Positions 48,126-60,372 of a stretch of DNA of 64,000 nucleotides are shown here, piece after piece (the first letter of the stretch is position 1; the number at the start of each line of letters is the position of its first letter). The stretch covers positions 286,149-350,148 of the forward strand of contig QANU01112481.1 in NCBI GenBank assembly GCA_003254905.1, given 5' to 3'. A program made the translations under genes and the position numbers. The notes beneath the pieces were generated by a model. The model was not told where the DNA came from and made no database searches. It was given only the letters and a program-made list of their open reading frames with translations. The DNA comes from Nissolia schottii (taxonomy: Eukaryota; Streptophyta; Magnoliopsida; Fabales; Fabaceae).

Positions 48126-51100
48126 GAGTGTCCTGGCATGGAGATGTGCCCATTTTTCCTTCTCAGATTCTTTAATTGCTTGTATTTTCCTGGCAAAAAT
48201 AACCTGTGCCTGTTTCACGTTACAGCTGTTGTTAATATTATTATTATAACTCAATTTAATAATTTTTTTTAATTTAATAATTTTTAGATGATTACACTTA
48301 TGAAGGTGTAAGACTTATGATAAATTTTACTCATAAATAGATCTCACATTTTTGTGGTAATGTAATTGTCTTTCATTTTTCATTATTTCTATTTTAAAAA
48401 TAAAAATAATATTTAAACAATTTGAAAATATGGAGAGCTATTAATCACAGTCTCAAAAATATGGATCCACCATACTCAATTTTTATTTTTACGGTAGACG
48501 TAGTATATTTATGAGTGTAGTTGTTAGTTGTTTGCACTAAGTTATTCAAATTAACATAACTTTTAAAAATTAAGGTAATTAAGGCACATTATTCTTTTTA
48601 AGTTTATTCAAAAGGGTTTTTTAATGAATATCCTTAAGGCATAAGTTAAACAAATAAAAGGAGTAAGTCTTTATATCTCTAATGTATTCAGTGTCATTTA
48701 AAATTTGCAAGTCATTTTTCTTTAGATAAAAACTTACTATTTTTATTTTCTTAACCAATGTCCGTTTTTCTCTTATTAAATTACACTTGATCACCTTAGA
48801 GTATATGCAAAATTGTTCTCCACCACTATTAATTTTTCAAACTCCCATTTGTTTTTTTAATATTTTCATATCTCATCATGTCTTTTGTTATCAAAAGGTG
48901 ATAAAAAATTCAAATTCAAAGACACGAACAACTCTGCTAGTATTACTTAATTTATATAGAAATAATCATCTTGTACTGACTTACTTAAATCAGTTTTTTT
49001 TTTTAATGACAATCGAGTTTATTAAACATATTTACATTGGTAAAAAAAATTAAAATAGAAAAAGGTCTTTCTAGTCCCTTTAATTAACATACACACTACT
49101 GCGCCCTCAACACAGAAATTCCGCATCCATCTGAAAGTCTGAAACTCAAACGTGCTTATGTCTCATTGGTTTAGAGGGGTAATTAATATTATTGTGTGGT
49201 ACAAAAATAATTACTTATTGCACAACCCTGCTAGTTTTATGAACCACCCTGCACACACACACACACACACTGTGCATGGAAGGCACGATGATAATTTCCT
49301 CCTTGCTTGTCCTTTTTCCGCTTAATAGTTCTTCTATGGTTGCAGGCACGGAGACAGAGAGAGAGAGCGCTCTATAGCTTTCTTAGATAATTTGATTTCT
49401 TTTTTTTTTCTTCTTTCAAAAAGAACATTGTACCTGTATCTCTCTACCTTAATACTACCCCTAGTGTTCCCAGACCGCTATGCTCCTATCTCTCTACAGA
49501 CAGGAGCCCCAGACTACCAGAAAAGTCCGTTATTGCCCCCCCAACCCCACCTGTCTACCTTTCCAAGGTCCAATAAGTAAACTGTTCAATTATTAAATAA
49601 CAAATAATCTTGTGTTGTTTTAACTCAAAAACATAAGTACTAGAACACACAACACTGTAGACTTTATTATAATTTTTTCCCTCACCTATAGTAGGCTTAA
49701 ACTCAAAACCGACAAGCAAGGATACAAATTCAACCAAGGACCAGGCACCAAACACAAACAAGCATGGAATACAATGACTAAGTAGTCTAGTTAAAATCTT
49801 TTCTATAAATACCAAGTGACGTTTTAAATTATATAATAAATTATATTTTAACTTTTGAGAAAATAGAATCCTTCACTTGTAAATAATTAATAAGTTATTC
49901 ATTGAGTGATTTGAAACATACATATTTAATAGTGTACTCTGATACCATACGAAAATTTCTCTCTCAAGGTCTTAAACCCTATGTTACGCCCACCCTTGCT
50001 GCCCCCACGTTCACCTTTTCTGTTTCTTCTCCTGCCCTTTTCCACAAAATGACAAAAATATATATTAAGTAGACCCCAGGAAGGAAGTACAGGAGCACTG
50101 TGTCTCCTATTCCTTAACTCGTAGTAGTTCGTATCAATAACTTCTATTAATAAGTGAAACTGCGCAATTGTGTTCCTTTTTGGTTGCAATAAGGGCATAT
50201 GAATCTTCTTCTGTGTCCTTTTCTTTCTTTTTTTTTTTTGTCTTCTCCCTTGTCGCATGCAAAGCGTCCAACACCAACTATGTACATGCTCTTGTGGTTG
50301 AAACGACGTTGGCTTCTTTGAAATCAAGAACTAATTTTAAGCCGCTGAGTTGGCGTGTTCAACAAGAGAATGGACATTTTTCCAGTTAAATTAAGAAAGT
50401 GTAGAATAAATTGGTGTGGAATTAATTTGACAATAATAATAATAATTTATATCAAAAAACTATTTTTATTCACGTTAATATATGTTGTATTTTATGTTTA
50501 AAAAAAATCTAACAGTTAAATAAAATGGCCTTAAAATTGAGACCTTTCGAGTATGCCTAGCCACCAAGTGAGAATGCGATTTTCTCCCCAGCTCGGTGAC
50601 GAAAGTTTTTGGTGAGTTTTATGGTTACTTATTTTATTTTATTTTTCTTTAGTTTTCTATCCATGGCATATCTTAAGAGGACAAAAATCCTTTTTCCAAA
50701 TAATTCTCTCTCTCTCTCTATTTGTTATTTTTTATCTTTCCACTGTTTCATAAGACAAACAAATCGAGATTTTTTGTGCAGAGAGGGATGATAAAGCTGC
50801 TTTTAGCTAGCAATGAGATTTTAGGAATAATGAAAAATTTTATGGGGAGTTGGAGATAGGAAATCCTCTACACTGTGATTATCATTTTGAATGATTACAC
50901 GACCTGGCGGCGCTCAGAATTTGTTCCTCCAACTTTGGTTTATTTTGTTATTATCATTATTGCTTCTCACTCGTTTTTTTCCTCTTTCATGTGATCGGTA
51001 TATGATTTATTTCTCATGTATATGTGTTATGTTGATGGTAAACATCAAGAATTTAAAGATCACATGCACTTGTCTGATATATATAGGTGTTTTAAAGTGA

Positions 51101-52514
51101 TCGAGGGAATAGGCCCCGGGGGGTGTTGCTAGAAAAGGGTCTTTCTACATCTTGTGCCAGTCTGAGTCAGAAAACAAAAAGCTGAAATGGTGGAAGCTGT
51201 TAGGTTCTATGATACGTAAAGAGAGAGAGAGAGAGAGAGCTTCGTTCAAATTTTGTCTCGTTTGTTTTAGTTTTCTCCCGTGTCTCATTGCCGAAGAAGT
51301 AAGAAATAAATCTTTTTAATTGAATGTTTTCTCATGCATTTATAACATTGGCCGTATCTTATTAATTAATAATGAAATGGAATATTTAATAACACAGGAT
51401 AATAAATTCAATTTAGAGAATTCATTTTTAATCAAGTTATCAAAAGCGAACTTTCAGTTAAAAGTGTTTGAGACTTTGTAAAAGCAAAACGTAAAAACAT
51501 AGATGTTATTTATTGTAAAAAAATATAATTTTAAAATAATGTAAGACATTATTTGTATTGAACTTAAATATTTAAGTAATATCTTAGACCTAAAATCACA
51601 CAAATTTTACATAATATGGTTACAATTCACAATTAATTAAAAAAAAGTCATTTTTATAGTTATAATACTAATAAAGAGACTATGTTGCATGAATTACTTG
51701 GTTGGAAACTAAAGAAGCAGTGCAGTTTTCCAATGTAACGTGATGCTCGTCTTCGGCACGACATGATACAACTTCTCTATGATATGACGTGATGCACCTC
51801 AAGTGAATGGTAGCAACATGAGTGAATGAATAGAAGGTCGGAGTGGAAAGTCAAGCAGAAGCAGTTGTCAAAAAAACTTGGAAAATATTAAGGCATTAGG
51901 GTAACAAAAGTCTCAAATTTTTTGTAAGAGGACTAAAGGAAATTTATTTTAGTTATACCTTTACTATAAATTGACTCAATTCGTAAATCCACAAAAAAAT
52001 GTAAATGAATGCTTGTTTTATAGCTTATTTAGGGTACAAACATAAATATTTACTGTTATGACCAAAGGTGAAGGTTTTTATCACTTTCATAAAGTGTATC
52101 ATATTTATTTTATTTCACTTTTGAATAACATTCAAAAAGTTTTAAGATATTAAAAACGTAAAAGTTATCACCTTTAAATTTTAAAGCGAGCTTTTAACAA
52201 TACGCAGTCTTTTCGAGGCATTGACCCATGCTTGAGGTCTCATGAGTAGTTTTTAATTTCAGTACTAGCATAAAATAAGAAGGGATGTTGAGAATAGAAA
52301 TATATTGAGAATAGTAATACATTTAGTGGAAAAGATAAAAACAAAAAAAAGTAAAATTATTTTAATTTTAGAATAACTTTTATAATAATTTATGTACCTT
52401 TAAAAAAAGAACATGAAATATATTTTTTATGACAACTTTTACACTAATTTATGTCTTGCCAAAAAGAAAAAACACAAAAAGTGTCTCTGTCTTCTGTGTG
52501 TCGAGAGAGAAACC
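48126..52514. other. Intergenic DNA upstream of the ERF gene
   Basis: No gene is supported. Simple repeats occur at 49253-49270 (AC), 49358-49367 (GA), 50706-50719 (CT) and 51222-51238 (GA). Distal regulatory sites of the ERF gene may lie here, but none can be pointed to. Confidence 0.5.
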
Positions 52515-52530
52515 AGTTGCTACCATATAT

Positions 52531-52705
52531 TTTTTTAGGTTGTTTGCCTGGTATCTAAGGTCTAGCCTTGACTAATCCGAGTCGTGCACCTGACTATGAC
52601 GGGTGAGTCTCCCAGCGGGGATAACTGCGTACACAAGATCTCGAACTCAAGAACATGCTTAAACGATACCAAGCCGCTTACCACTTGAACTAACCCCCGT
52701 TGGTT
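52531..52705 (-). mobile_element. tRNA-derived SINE
   Basis: About 175 bp, flanked by a perfect 16-bp duplication AGTTGCTACCATATAT (52515-52530 and 52706-52721). On the minus strand the 5' part has an A-box-like GTTAGTTCAAGTGGTAAGCGG and, about 35 bp further, a B-box-like GAGTTCGAGATC. The 3' end is a short A run (T run at 52531-52536 on the plus strand). Internal polymerase III boxes, a terminal A/T run and a long target duplication are what define a plant SINE. Confidence 0.85.
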
Positions 52706-52721
52706 AGTTGCTACCATATAT

Positions 52722-53648
52722 AAAGAGCGTATAGCTCTCCTAATTAACTCCATTATTCACTTAAAACCACTAAGAGAAAAGAGATTCTACCATTTCAATC
52801 AGCCTTGGTATTTTGTCTTGATTTGTGCTCCCTGACTACTTGTGAAATCTCAAAACCATAATTTTAACGAAAATGATAGTATATATAGAGAATGAACTTT
52901 TTCACGATTATAATACTCTCTTTTCTTCAAAAATTAGATCAAATATTTTTTATAATTTTCTTAAGTCTAATGTCCTTAGGCCATTTCCCAATTGAGAATG
53001 AAAATTTCAGTTCTGGCAGTTGACATTGACTAGGGAATACATGTTTGTCTCAAAAGTACAACCATCTTAAAATATTTCAAATGAATTTCTCCATATATTA
53101 TAATTGCAAAATAATTGATTGTCTGATTATTTTTTTTTTTTAATCTTAAACCTAGTTATATAGAAAAAACAAACGTTGTTAGATTTTGGGTTGCGAGATT
53201 GTTTAGATTTAAACAGAAAAGAAAAAGAAAAAAAAGAAAATGGTCATTATCATTCGTTATATATCATCGTCGTCTCCCTATCTTGATAAACTGTACTATT
53301 AATCTGGACTCGGGACCAGTTGAATAGCTAACGTACAATAAAGGGCGTTTTATAATAATAATTGGAGTTTGGCATATATGTTATTGCATGCATGTTGCAT
53401 AGTTCTAGCCTCCTTCTGATTTACAGAACAAGGTTTGCCCTATCTTCAACTGCAACCATCACTAGTGTTATCTTCCCGCTGCGGAAAAGCCCTACCTGAA
53501 TTAAAATAAAAGCCAACCTATCAATATAACTAAAATGATTGTAAGCTTTTTTTATTTTCTTTACTTTTTTTTTTCATTTTCAAAGTTTGAGAAATTTTGG
53601 AATTGATTTGTTGTTATTAATTGGAGTAGAATAAAGAAATATGATTAT
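52722..53648. other. Intergenic DNA
   Basis: AT-rich. No supportable feature. Confidence 0.5.
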
Positions 53649-53964
53649 TAGGGCGGTCAAAACGGGCGGGCCCGCCTGTTTATGGCCCGCAGGCCTAAAC
53701 GGACCGCCCGCTAACCCGTTTATTTTTTTAAAAAATTCAAAAAATTCAAAAAAATTCAAAAAAATAAAATTCAAAAAATTTAAAAAAATTTATTTTAAAA
53801 ATTAAAAAAAATTCACGGGCTCATGGGTCGGTCCGCGGGCCAAACGGCCGGGCTTAAACGGGTTTGTCCAAATTTTTTTTCAAATTTTTGCGACCCTTTT
53901 TTTTGCATGTAAAGTCCGTCCATTTAACCAGGATAAACGGACCGGACCCATTTTGACAGCCCTA
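53649..53964. mobile_element. hAT-type MITE, copy B (family 1)
   Basis: 316 bp, ends TAGGGCGGTCAAAACGGGC and CCCATTTTGACAGCCCTA, GC-rich arms and AAATTC-rich core as in copies A and C. The flanks ATGATTAT (53641-53648) and ATGATTGT (53965-53972) match at 7 of 8 bases. Confidence 0.9.
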
Positions 53965-54836
53965 ATGATTGTGATTAGCTTACTCATCTTTTATTTTATA
54001 TGATAAATATAATTTCATTCGTAGGAAAGCTTAACGACACTTACAAATTAAAAAAATACATCAGATATAATGTAAATATGAAGTAAAAACACTCTGAACT
54101 AACTTGGTCAATAGCTCCGCTTCTTGTGAGAAGACTATTGATGTCTAAGCATCTTTCACATCAGAGACCAACACGAAAAACGTTCTAATTTGAAGAATAT
54201 ATTACATCTCTTTTAGCCACAGATCTGATCATTTTTATCATTTATAACACAAGACAAAAAGAAACATCCATAAAACAAACCAACATAACTATGAGGAAGA
54301 CCTAAATTATCACAAATTAGAAAATTATAACACAAGATAAGTCATTTCAAGAAACAACTTATCCAAATACTTATACTCAAGGTCTAATAGATTTAAGCAT
54401 TTTATTTAATAAATAATATTTAAGTCATAAAAAACAAAAAATGGTAGGACTGTCACTAAAAAAATGATGAGAGACTCCTCTCTAATACTCACACAAACGA
54501 AAGGAAAGTAGAGAGAAGAGAGAAAAATCTGTTTACTCATCTATAATAATGACTAAGTAAGAATTACCAAAATAAATAATCACTATGTCATATAGTTTTC
54601 ATAAATAAATGTTAATAAAAGCTCTAACGTAACTCACTCGTTTTATCAATTAACAATTTTCATGGCCCCTTCTAGTCCCAACTCCCAAATGGCCTAATTA
54701 TCATAGCTAAATGGAATTTAGATTCAGACACTACTCACTAATCCGTATTAACTATATAACCACATGTTATTGTGGTCACAGTTTGGTACATTAGATTTAA
54801 ATTCTAAATTAATTGTCAAAGAATTTTTATTAATAT
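53965..54836. other. Spacer between two related MITEs
   Basis: AT-rich with no supportable gene. Confidence 0.5.
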
Positions 54837-55284
54837 TAGGGGTGTCAAAACGGGCGGGCCCAGCCCATTTAGGCCCGCCCGTTAAGGCCCGGCTCGTTAA
54901 GGCCGCGGGCCTAAACGGGCCGGGCAAAAAATATGCATATTTTTTAAGTCCGGCTCGTTTATGGTCGGTCCGTGGGCCTAAACGGGCCGCCCGCCAGCCC
55001 ATTTATTTTTTAAAAAATATTTAAAAAATTAAAAAAATTCAAAAAAGTCTAAAAAAGGTTCAACAAAATTCAAAAAAAATTATTTAAAAATTATTTTTAA
55101 AAAATTCATGGGTAAACGGGCCAGCCTGCGGGCCAAACGGGTCGGGCCTAAACGGACCGGGCTTAAACGAGTCGGTCCAATTTTTTTTTAAATTTTCGCG
55201 AGCCTATTTTTTGCATGTAAAGCCTGTCCATTTAACCGGGTAAATGGGCCGGGTAAACGGGCTGGACCCATTTTGGCAGCCCTA
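54837..55284. mobile_element. hAT-type MITE, copy C (family 1)
   Basis: 448 bp, ends TAGGGGTGTCAAAACGGGC and CCCATTTTGGCAGCCCTA, with a perfect 8-bp target duplication ATTAATAT at 54829-54836 and 55285-55292. It is longer than copies A and B because the CGGGCC-rich arms are extended. Open frames across it on both strands follow from its symmetry and are not genes. Confidence 0.93.
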
Positions 55285-55480
55285 ATTAATATTGTAAATA
55301 CGAGTAGCTCAGTTAGTTGTGCTTTGTTGATAGGAGTTAGTATTATTGTCAATTAATACTGATTGAGCTTTTAGCGCAGGAGATTCTTACATGCTCTCAA
55401 GAATAAGATTTTATATTTTATCGAGTGTCTCACATATTAGTATTATTGGCCAATATTGTAAATCATAATATTAATGTGTA

Positions 55481-56072
55481 CAGGGATGGCAATGGGTAGA
55501 ATAGGGTAAGGTATTATTAGCTCAACCCTGTCTCTACCTTAACCTATTGGATTAAAAAAACCCTACCCTACCTTACCCATAATTTTTATAAATCAAAATC
55601 CTAGCCCTGTCCATAGAAAATATTTAAGCTAGCTCTTACTCTACTTTACCTTACACATTACTTTTTGAAAAATATTTTTATGTTTACAGCAGTGTCAGCT
55701 ATATTTAATTTAGTACCTAAAAATAACATAATTTAAATTAACAACTACACAATTCATAAAAATTAAATAACAATAAGAATTTTAATACAACAAAATCATA
55801 AATTATATCAAGTATCATAATCTCTAATCTTAACCACTAGAAGACATAACTCAATTTGTTTGATATATAGAGAAAAATAAACTACGACATATGTAATATG
55901 CAAAACGATCATTTAATACCAAAGAAAAAAATCAAGGAAATTCCTAACTGTGCGGATAATATAGGGTAATTATCTGTACGGGTAAATATACATACAAGAG
56001 CAATTTTTTACCCTACCCAATGGGTTGGGTTGGAATTGGTATCGGTAGGTAGGGTTGGAATTAGTGTCCCTA
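55481..56072. mobile_element. Second hAT-like MITE family, 592 bp
   Basis: Ends CAGGGATGGCAATGGGTA and GGAATTAGTGTCCCTA form weak inverted repeats (AGGGA core conserved), with further complementary blocks inside (GGGTAAGG / CCCTACCC-type). Flanked by the perfect 8-bp duplication AATGTGTA (55473-55480 and 56073-56080). No coding capacity. Confidence 0.72.
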
Positions 56073-56450
56073 AATGTGTAAGACATTCAATTAAACAAAA
56101 TACAGTGCTCTTGCTCCTGGATTAATAACTATGGATTTTGGTGGTTTCTCACATTAGCACGTCACGAGTTAGGAATTAAACCACGAGTTCAAAACGTCGT
56201 GTTTATGTTACAGTAAGCTCTTATATATAGAGAGAGAGAGAGAGAAGGGTTCTTTCTTTAGTACCTAAAGTTTTATGAAGGTACCGATATCTCATTGTAT
56301 ATGTTGTAATTTAATTATAAACTTAAAATAATAAATAATTTGAGTTAGTAAGATATTTGACAAAATCTTAAATATTATGGTATCAATATCCTTGAAGTTT
56401 ATGAGGGTATTGTGTATATAAGAGTGAGATGAGTCAATCTTAATTATTAG

Positions 56451-56551
56451 ATCTTTTATAAATGATCAAGATTAGAAGTTGTGAAGATGTCACATAATCA
56501 CTTAAAAATCACATGACTTTTTTATTCTAATTTTGATCATTCATAAAAGAT
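56451..56551. mobile_element. Fold-back element beside an AT microsatellite
   Basis: Arms of about 27 bp: ATCTTTTATAAATGATCAAG... and its complement with about two differences. It runs straight into (AT)n (to 56578). The core motif is shared with the fold-back at 26009-26108. Confidence 0.6.
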
Positions 56552-56628
56552 ATATATATATATATATATATATATATTCTTTTTAATGGAAAAATATTAT
56601 TTGTACTTATCAATCATGGAAATTAAAG

Positions 56629-56760
56629 CCACTAAGATTGATCTAGTGGTGAGAATTTTAGGTAGTTTGCATGAGGTTAAGTTTAAAAACTATTGGATAA
56701 AATCTTAGCAAGGTGTGATTCCATTGAAATATCATCTAATTATGAATGAGTATTGCGGAG
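56629..56760 (+). mobile_element. Possible degenerate SINE
   Basis: TCTAGTGGTGAGAATTTTAGG resembles a tRNA A-box region, and about 30 bp later GAGGTTAAGTTTAA resembles a decayed B-box. No terminal A run or target duplication is evident. Confidence 0.3.
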
Positions 56761-57597
56761 TCAAAACAGTGTCCCAAAACTAATGAACCCAAATAACATA
56801 ACTCTTTTTAATGCATCAAATATGTTAAGCCAATATAAGGGCAGAAATGTGTGTTGACGAGGGATGCTACTTAGGTCGGTTAAATTAGTTTCCCTGCATT
56901 TTTTTTACCAAATTAATTTCTCTAGAACATCAAGCAAGCCAAATTAGTATTCCTAATTTTTTTTTTCCAAATTGATCATTGACAAATTTTAAAGTAGGAC
57001 ACGTTAGTCCCTATATAACGGAGAATGCCTATGTAAACGTGATTGGAGTTCATTAATCCTGTTTCACTTGTACACAATTCATCCAACTCGAAACAATGAT
57101 GACGATTTCTTTGTAGGCTAAAAGCCTTAATCAATAATGAACATGAAGTGCCTTTTTGTTGTACCAAAGCTTGCTATTGCTAATGTCTTTGCAAAAGTTC
57201 TTTCATGTTGGTTTTGGGCTACTTGAAGTGGACAAAATAATACAAAAGTAAAACAGGTTTAATGATGATACGTCACCCGTTAACATTCATGTAGGCAGTC
57301 TCTGTTAGGTATCTTGGCGAAGCAAGTGACATGTCTTACTTTTACATTTGGTAGAAACTAATTTAGCAAAAAAATTTAGGGAGATTAATATGATCGACTT
57401 GAAATTTTAGAATGATCAATTTGACAAAAGAAAATTAGAAGGACTAATTTATTCGATTTAAAATTTTTTATGGCCAATTAATTTGGGGCATCACTCTAAG
57501 TAAAAAGTTATTTTTAAATAGTTTTTTTTTTTAATGAAAGGTAATGAAAAAAAAATAAAATTATATTATTATATAGGATCAGGTGCTCTATTTTTAA

Positions 57598-57602
<5 letters not shown>

Positions 57603-57640
<38 letters not shown>
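57603..57640. repeat. (AT)n microsatellite
   Basis: About 19 AT units, uninterrupted. Confidence 0.95.
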
Positions 57641-60358
57641 CATCATTAAACTAATGATTATTTTTGAAATTTAAACAATTATACTACACTCTCTAAAAAC
57701 CCAAATGATAAAATTTCCAAAATAAATAACCCTAAAGCTTGAATATTAATTCTTTATGAGAATGCAGTTCATTATCTCATTAATTATCACTAAACAGCTC
57801 GCTTAAGTCTATATAGGGATAAAAATAGGTTGGATTAGGTAGAGTTTGTGTCAAACTTACCCTGCTCTGCAATCTATTGAATAAAATAAAATTTACTTTT
57901 ACTATATTCGCGAGTTTTAAAAATAAAAATCTGCACCCTACTCATATATTAATCTAAACTTGCACTCTACTTTGTTGTACCACTACTTTTAATTTTTTTT
58001 AATTATACTCACATAAATGTCAACGTACTACAAAAACATAATTATCTTGAAACATATACACCAACAACCACATAATTTAAACTACTGTCTAAAAAATTCA
58101 TGAAAGTTAAACAAACATAAACCCTTTTACTATAACAAGGCCAAAAATTAAACGAATATCATAATCTCTAATTATAACAATTAAAAAACATAATATTTGT
58201 AATTTGTTTGATACATAGAAGAAAGTGAAAGACAAAATTGGTGGATGTATCTCTTGTTTGCTCTCACCATTATTGTGGGACCTTCATGAATCTATCTAGC
58301 TAACAATAAATTAGGAATACAAAATAAATCAAAAACAATCCTTCAAAAAAAATTAAAATTCATGCCTTAACATCAAATTTAGGATGGTAGGAGAAGCGTC
58401 TGATTAGGGTTACATAACTTACATTACAATTAATACTTTATAAAAATACTAATACATAAAATCAAAATTATATATACTAGTGAGCTTTGACAGACATGTG
58501 CCTATATCAAGTATGTAAAATAAAGAGAATGGTTATTACGACCAAATTAAAAAACAAAAAAAGAGTGGTTATTGTTTTAGGTAGTTTTGTAAGTGGGTTA
58601 AGTGAATAGTTGATAGTGGATAGTGATAGTGAGTAGTGGATGATAAAAATATATGTCGGTGTCCATCTTAATAATAATGATAAGTGAATGTAAAAAAAAT
58701 AAAACTAAGAATAAATTATTTATATTTTGAAGCACCAAAAATAAAACTAAGACTAAATATCTATCTTGATGTACTTCTTGCTTGGTTAGAGCATTTCATG
58801 GCTATCGGAAAAAAAAAACATACTACTTAAAATAATGAAAAGATAAATTAGAGAAGAAATAGTTTTTCCCTACTCCCTTTATCTATTAGTATAGATATAC
58901 GCACGCATACACACACACACACGAACATGTGCACACACATGCGAGTTCACGCGCATATGCACACACGTATCTAGTATGGGTAGGATCGAGATGAGTTCAT
59001 GTTAAACCCTAACACACCCTTACTGCCCAAATAACCAAGGCTTTTTGACACCTCTATAGTAGTTTTAGAAACAAATTATAAACCTAGGGTAGTTTCCAAA
59101 CAATTTTTTACGTCTAGTGTAGTTTTTGTACTAGTTTCAAAACAATAGTAAAAAAAAATTTGAAACTTGGAACATAATACAAAAACTCATAACATGTACT
59201 ACATAATTCAATAGTGACAATATTTAACAAAATGTCATATACATACATACGAACCAAAATTATGTCAATAATCACAAAATTACATTTTATCATAATTGGT
59301 CTCACAAAGGCGGGCTGGGAATTATAAAAAAAAATGTCAAATAATAACTCCAAAATTTTCAAATAATAACTCTCAGAAAAAATAATGTGCAATATTCAAC
59401 AATAACAATCTTTTATAACTGCAATGCACAATATTAAACACATAAGGGGTCAAAATTGTTTCAATAACAAAAGTATATTAACTCTGAGAATGTGCCAAAA
59501 TTTTGTGCCCAATAGTATTATGAATATGCACAAAAATTTTCAGGTCAAAATTTGGAGAGTACCATATAATTTTAATCATTTTAATATCCCAAAATTATAG
59601 AATAAATATTTTTGGTGCCCAAAAAATTCAACAAAAATACCAAAACATCAGAAATTATGAAAAACCCAAACTGACCAAAAATTGGTGAAAAATGGGCCCA
59701 AGAAAGTGCGCCCATGCACCACACATGCTACACGGCCGGCGAGTGGGCTTCGCGCAAGCAGCCGAAAGGGAGTCATCTCCCTCACTCAGCGGGTCAACCC
59801 GCTTTCTGAAATAGGTCACCCCATTGGAGCTTCAATTAAACTTCGTTCTTGCATTTTTCAGCAGCTTTCAACCCAGAACGAACGACAACAAAACCAACAA
59901 GAATCATCTAGGAAATCAAATATTAATTCAGATTTTATCCATAAAAAGCATGAAGAACAAACCCGTGATTGGAGCTTGGTTTTGCAGCAATTTCTCTCTC
60001 GATCCCTAACCAAATTTCATGATTTTCATTTCTACGAATTCAGGATTTCATGCTCTACAAAAACCCTAAGCTTTGAGATTGAAAATCTTCCGATTATGGA
60101 TTATGGTTTTCAAGTAAGGAGAGTTAGGGTTCTTCACTTATAACTCAAAATTCGCTCTCAAATCAAAACCATTATGTAAGATTTGAACTTCGACTTGCTC
60201 ACAACAACACTAGTAATAATAACCTTCTTGAAATTTCGAATTTAATCACCAAAAATTTAAAATCCATGGAGTTCATAATATGTGTCTAATTTTCTAACAC
60301 AATAAAATCATAATCTCACAATAAAACATAATCACAACCGTAATTAGAAGTTAAATTG
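57641..60358. other. Intergenic DNA with possible old repeats
   Basis: No gene is supported. 57805-57990 resembles the interior of the second hAT-like MITE (GGATTAGGTAGAG...ACCCTACTC), without clear ends. 58906-58922 is an AC repeat. 59690-60150 is GC-richer and open in one frame for 153 codons, but has no recognisable domain. Confidence 0.4.
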
Positions 60359-60372
60359 ACTCTGATACCAAT
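60359..60372 (-). other. LTR-retrotransposon primer-binding-site-like motif
   Basis: CTCTGATACCAATTG is the complement of ...TTGGTATCAGAG, the usual initiator-Met tRNA primer-binding site. It would place a remnant LTR to the right (beginning near TGAAGG or AAGGAATTTTTAG) and a leader to the left, on the minus strand. Neither a second LTR nor gag/pol is visible, so this is a hint only. Confidence 0.35.

Noticed and set aside
54748-55024. Opposed frames of about 85 codons on both strands
   Set aside because: They lie within hAT MITE copy C and follow from its symmetric CGGGCC-rich arms.
59682-60143. 153-codon plus-strand frame
   Set aside because: No domain, odd composition, and it sits in sequence that looks like an old LTR-type repeat; not called as a gene.
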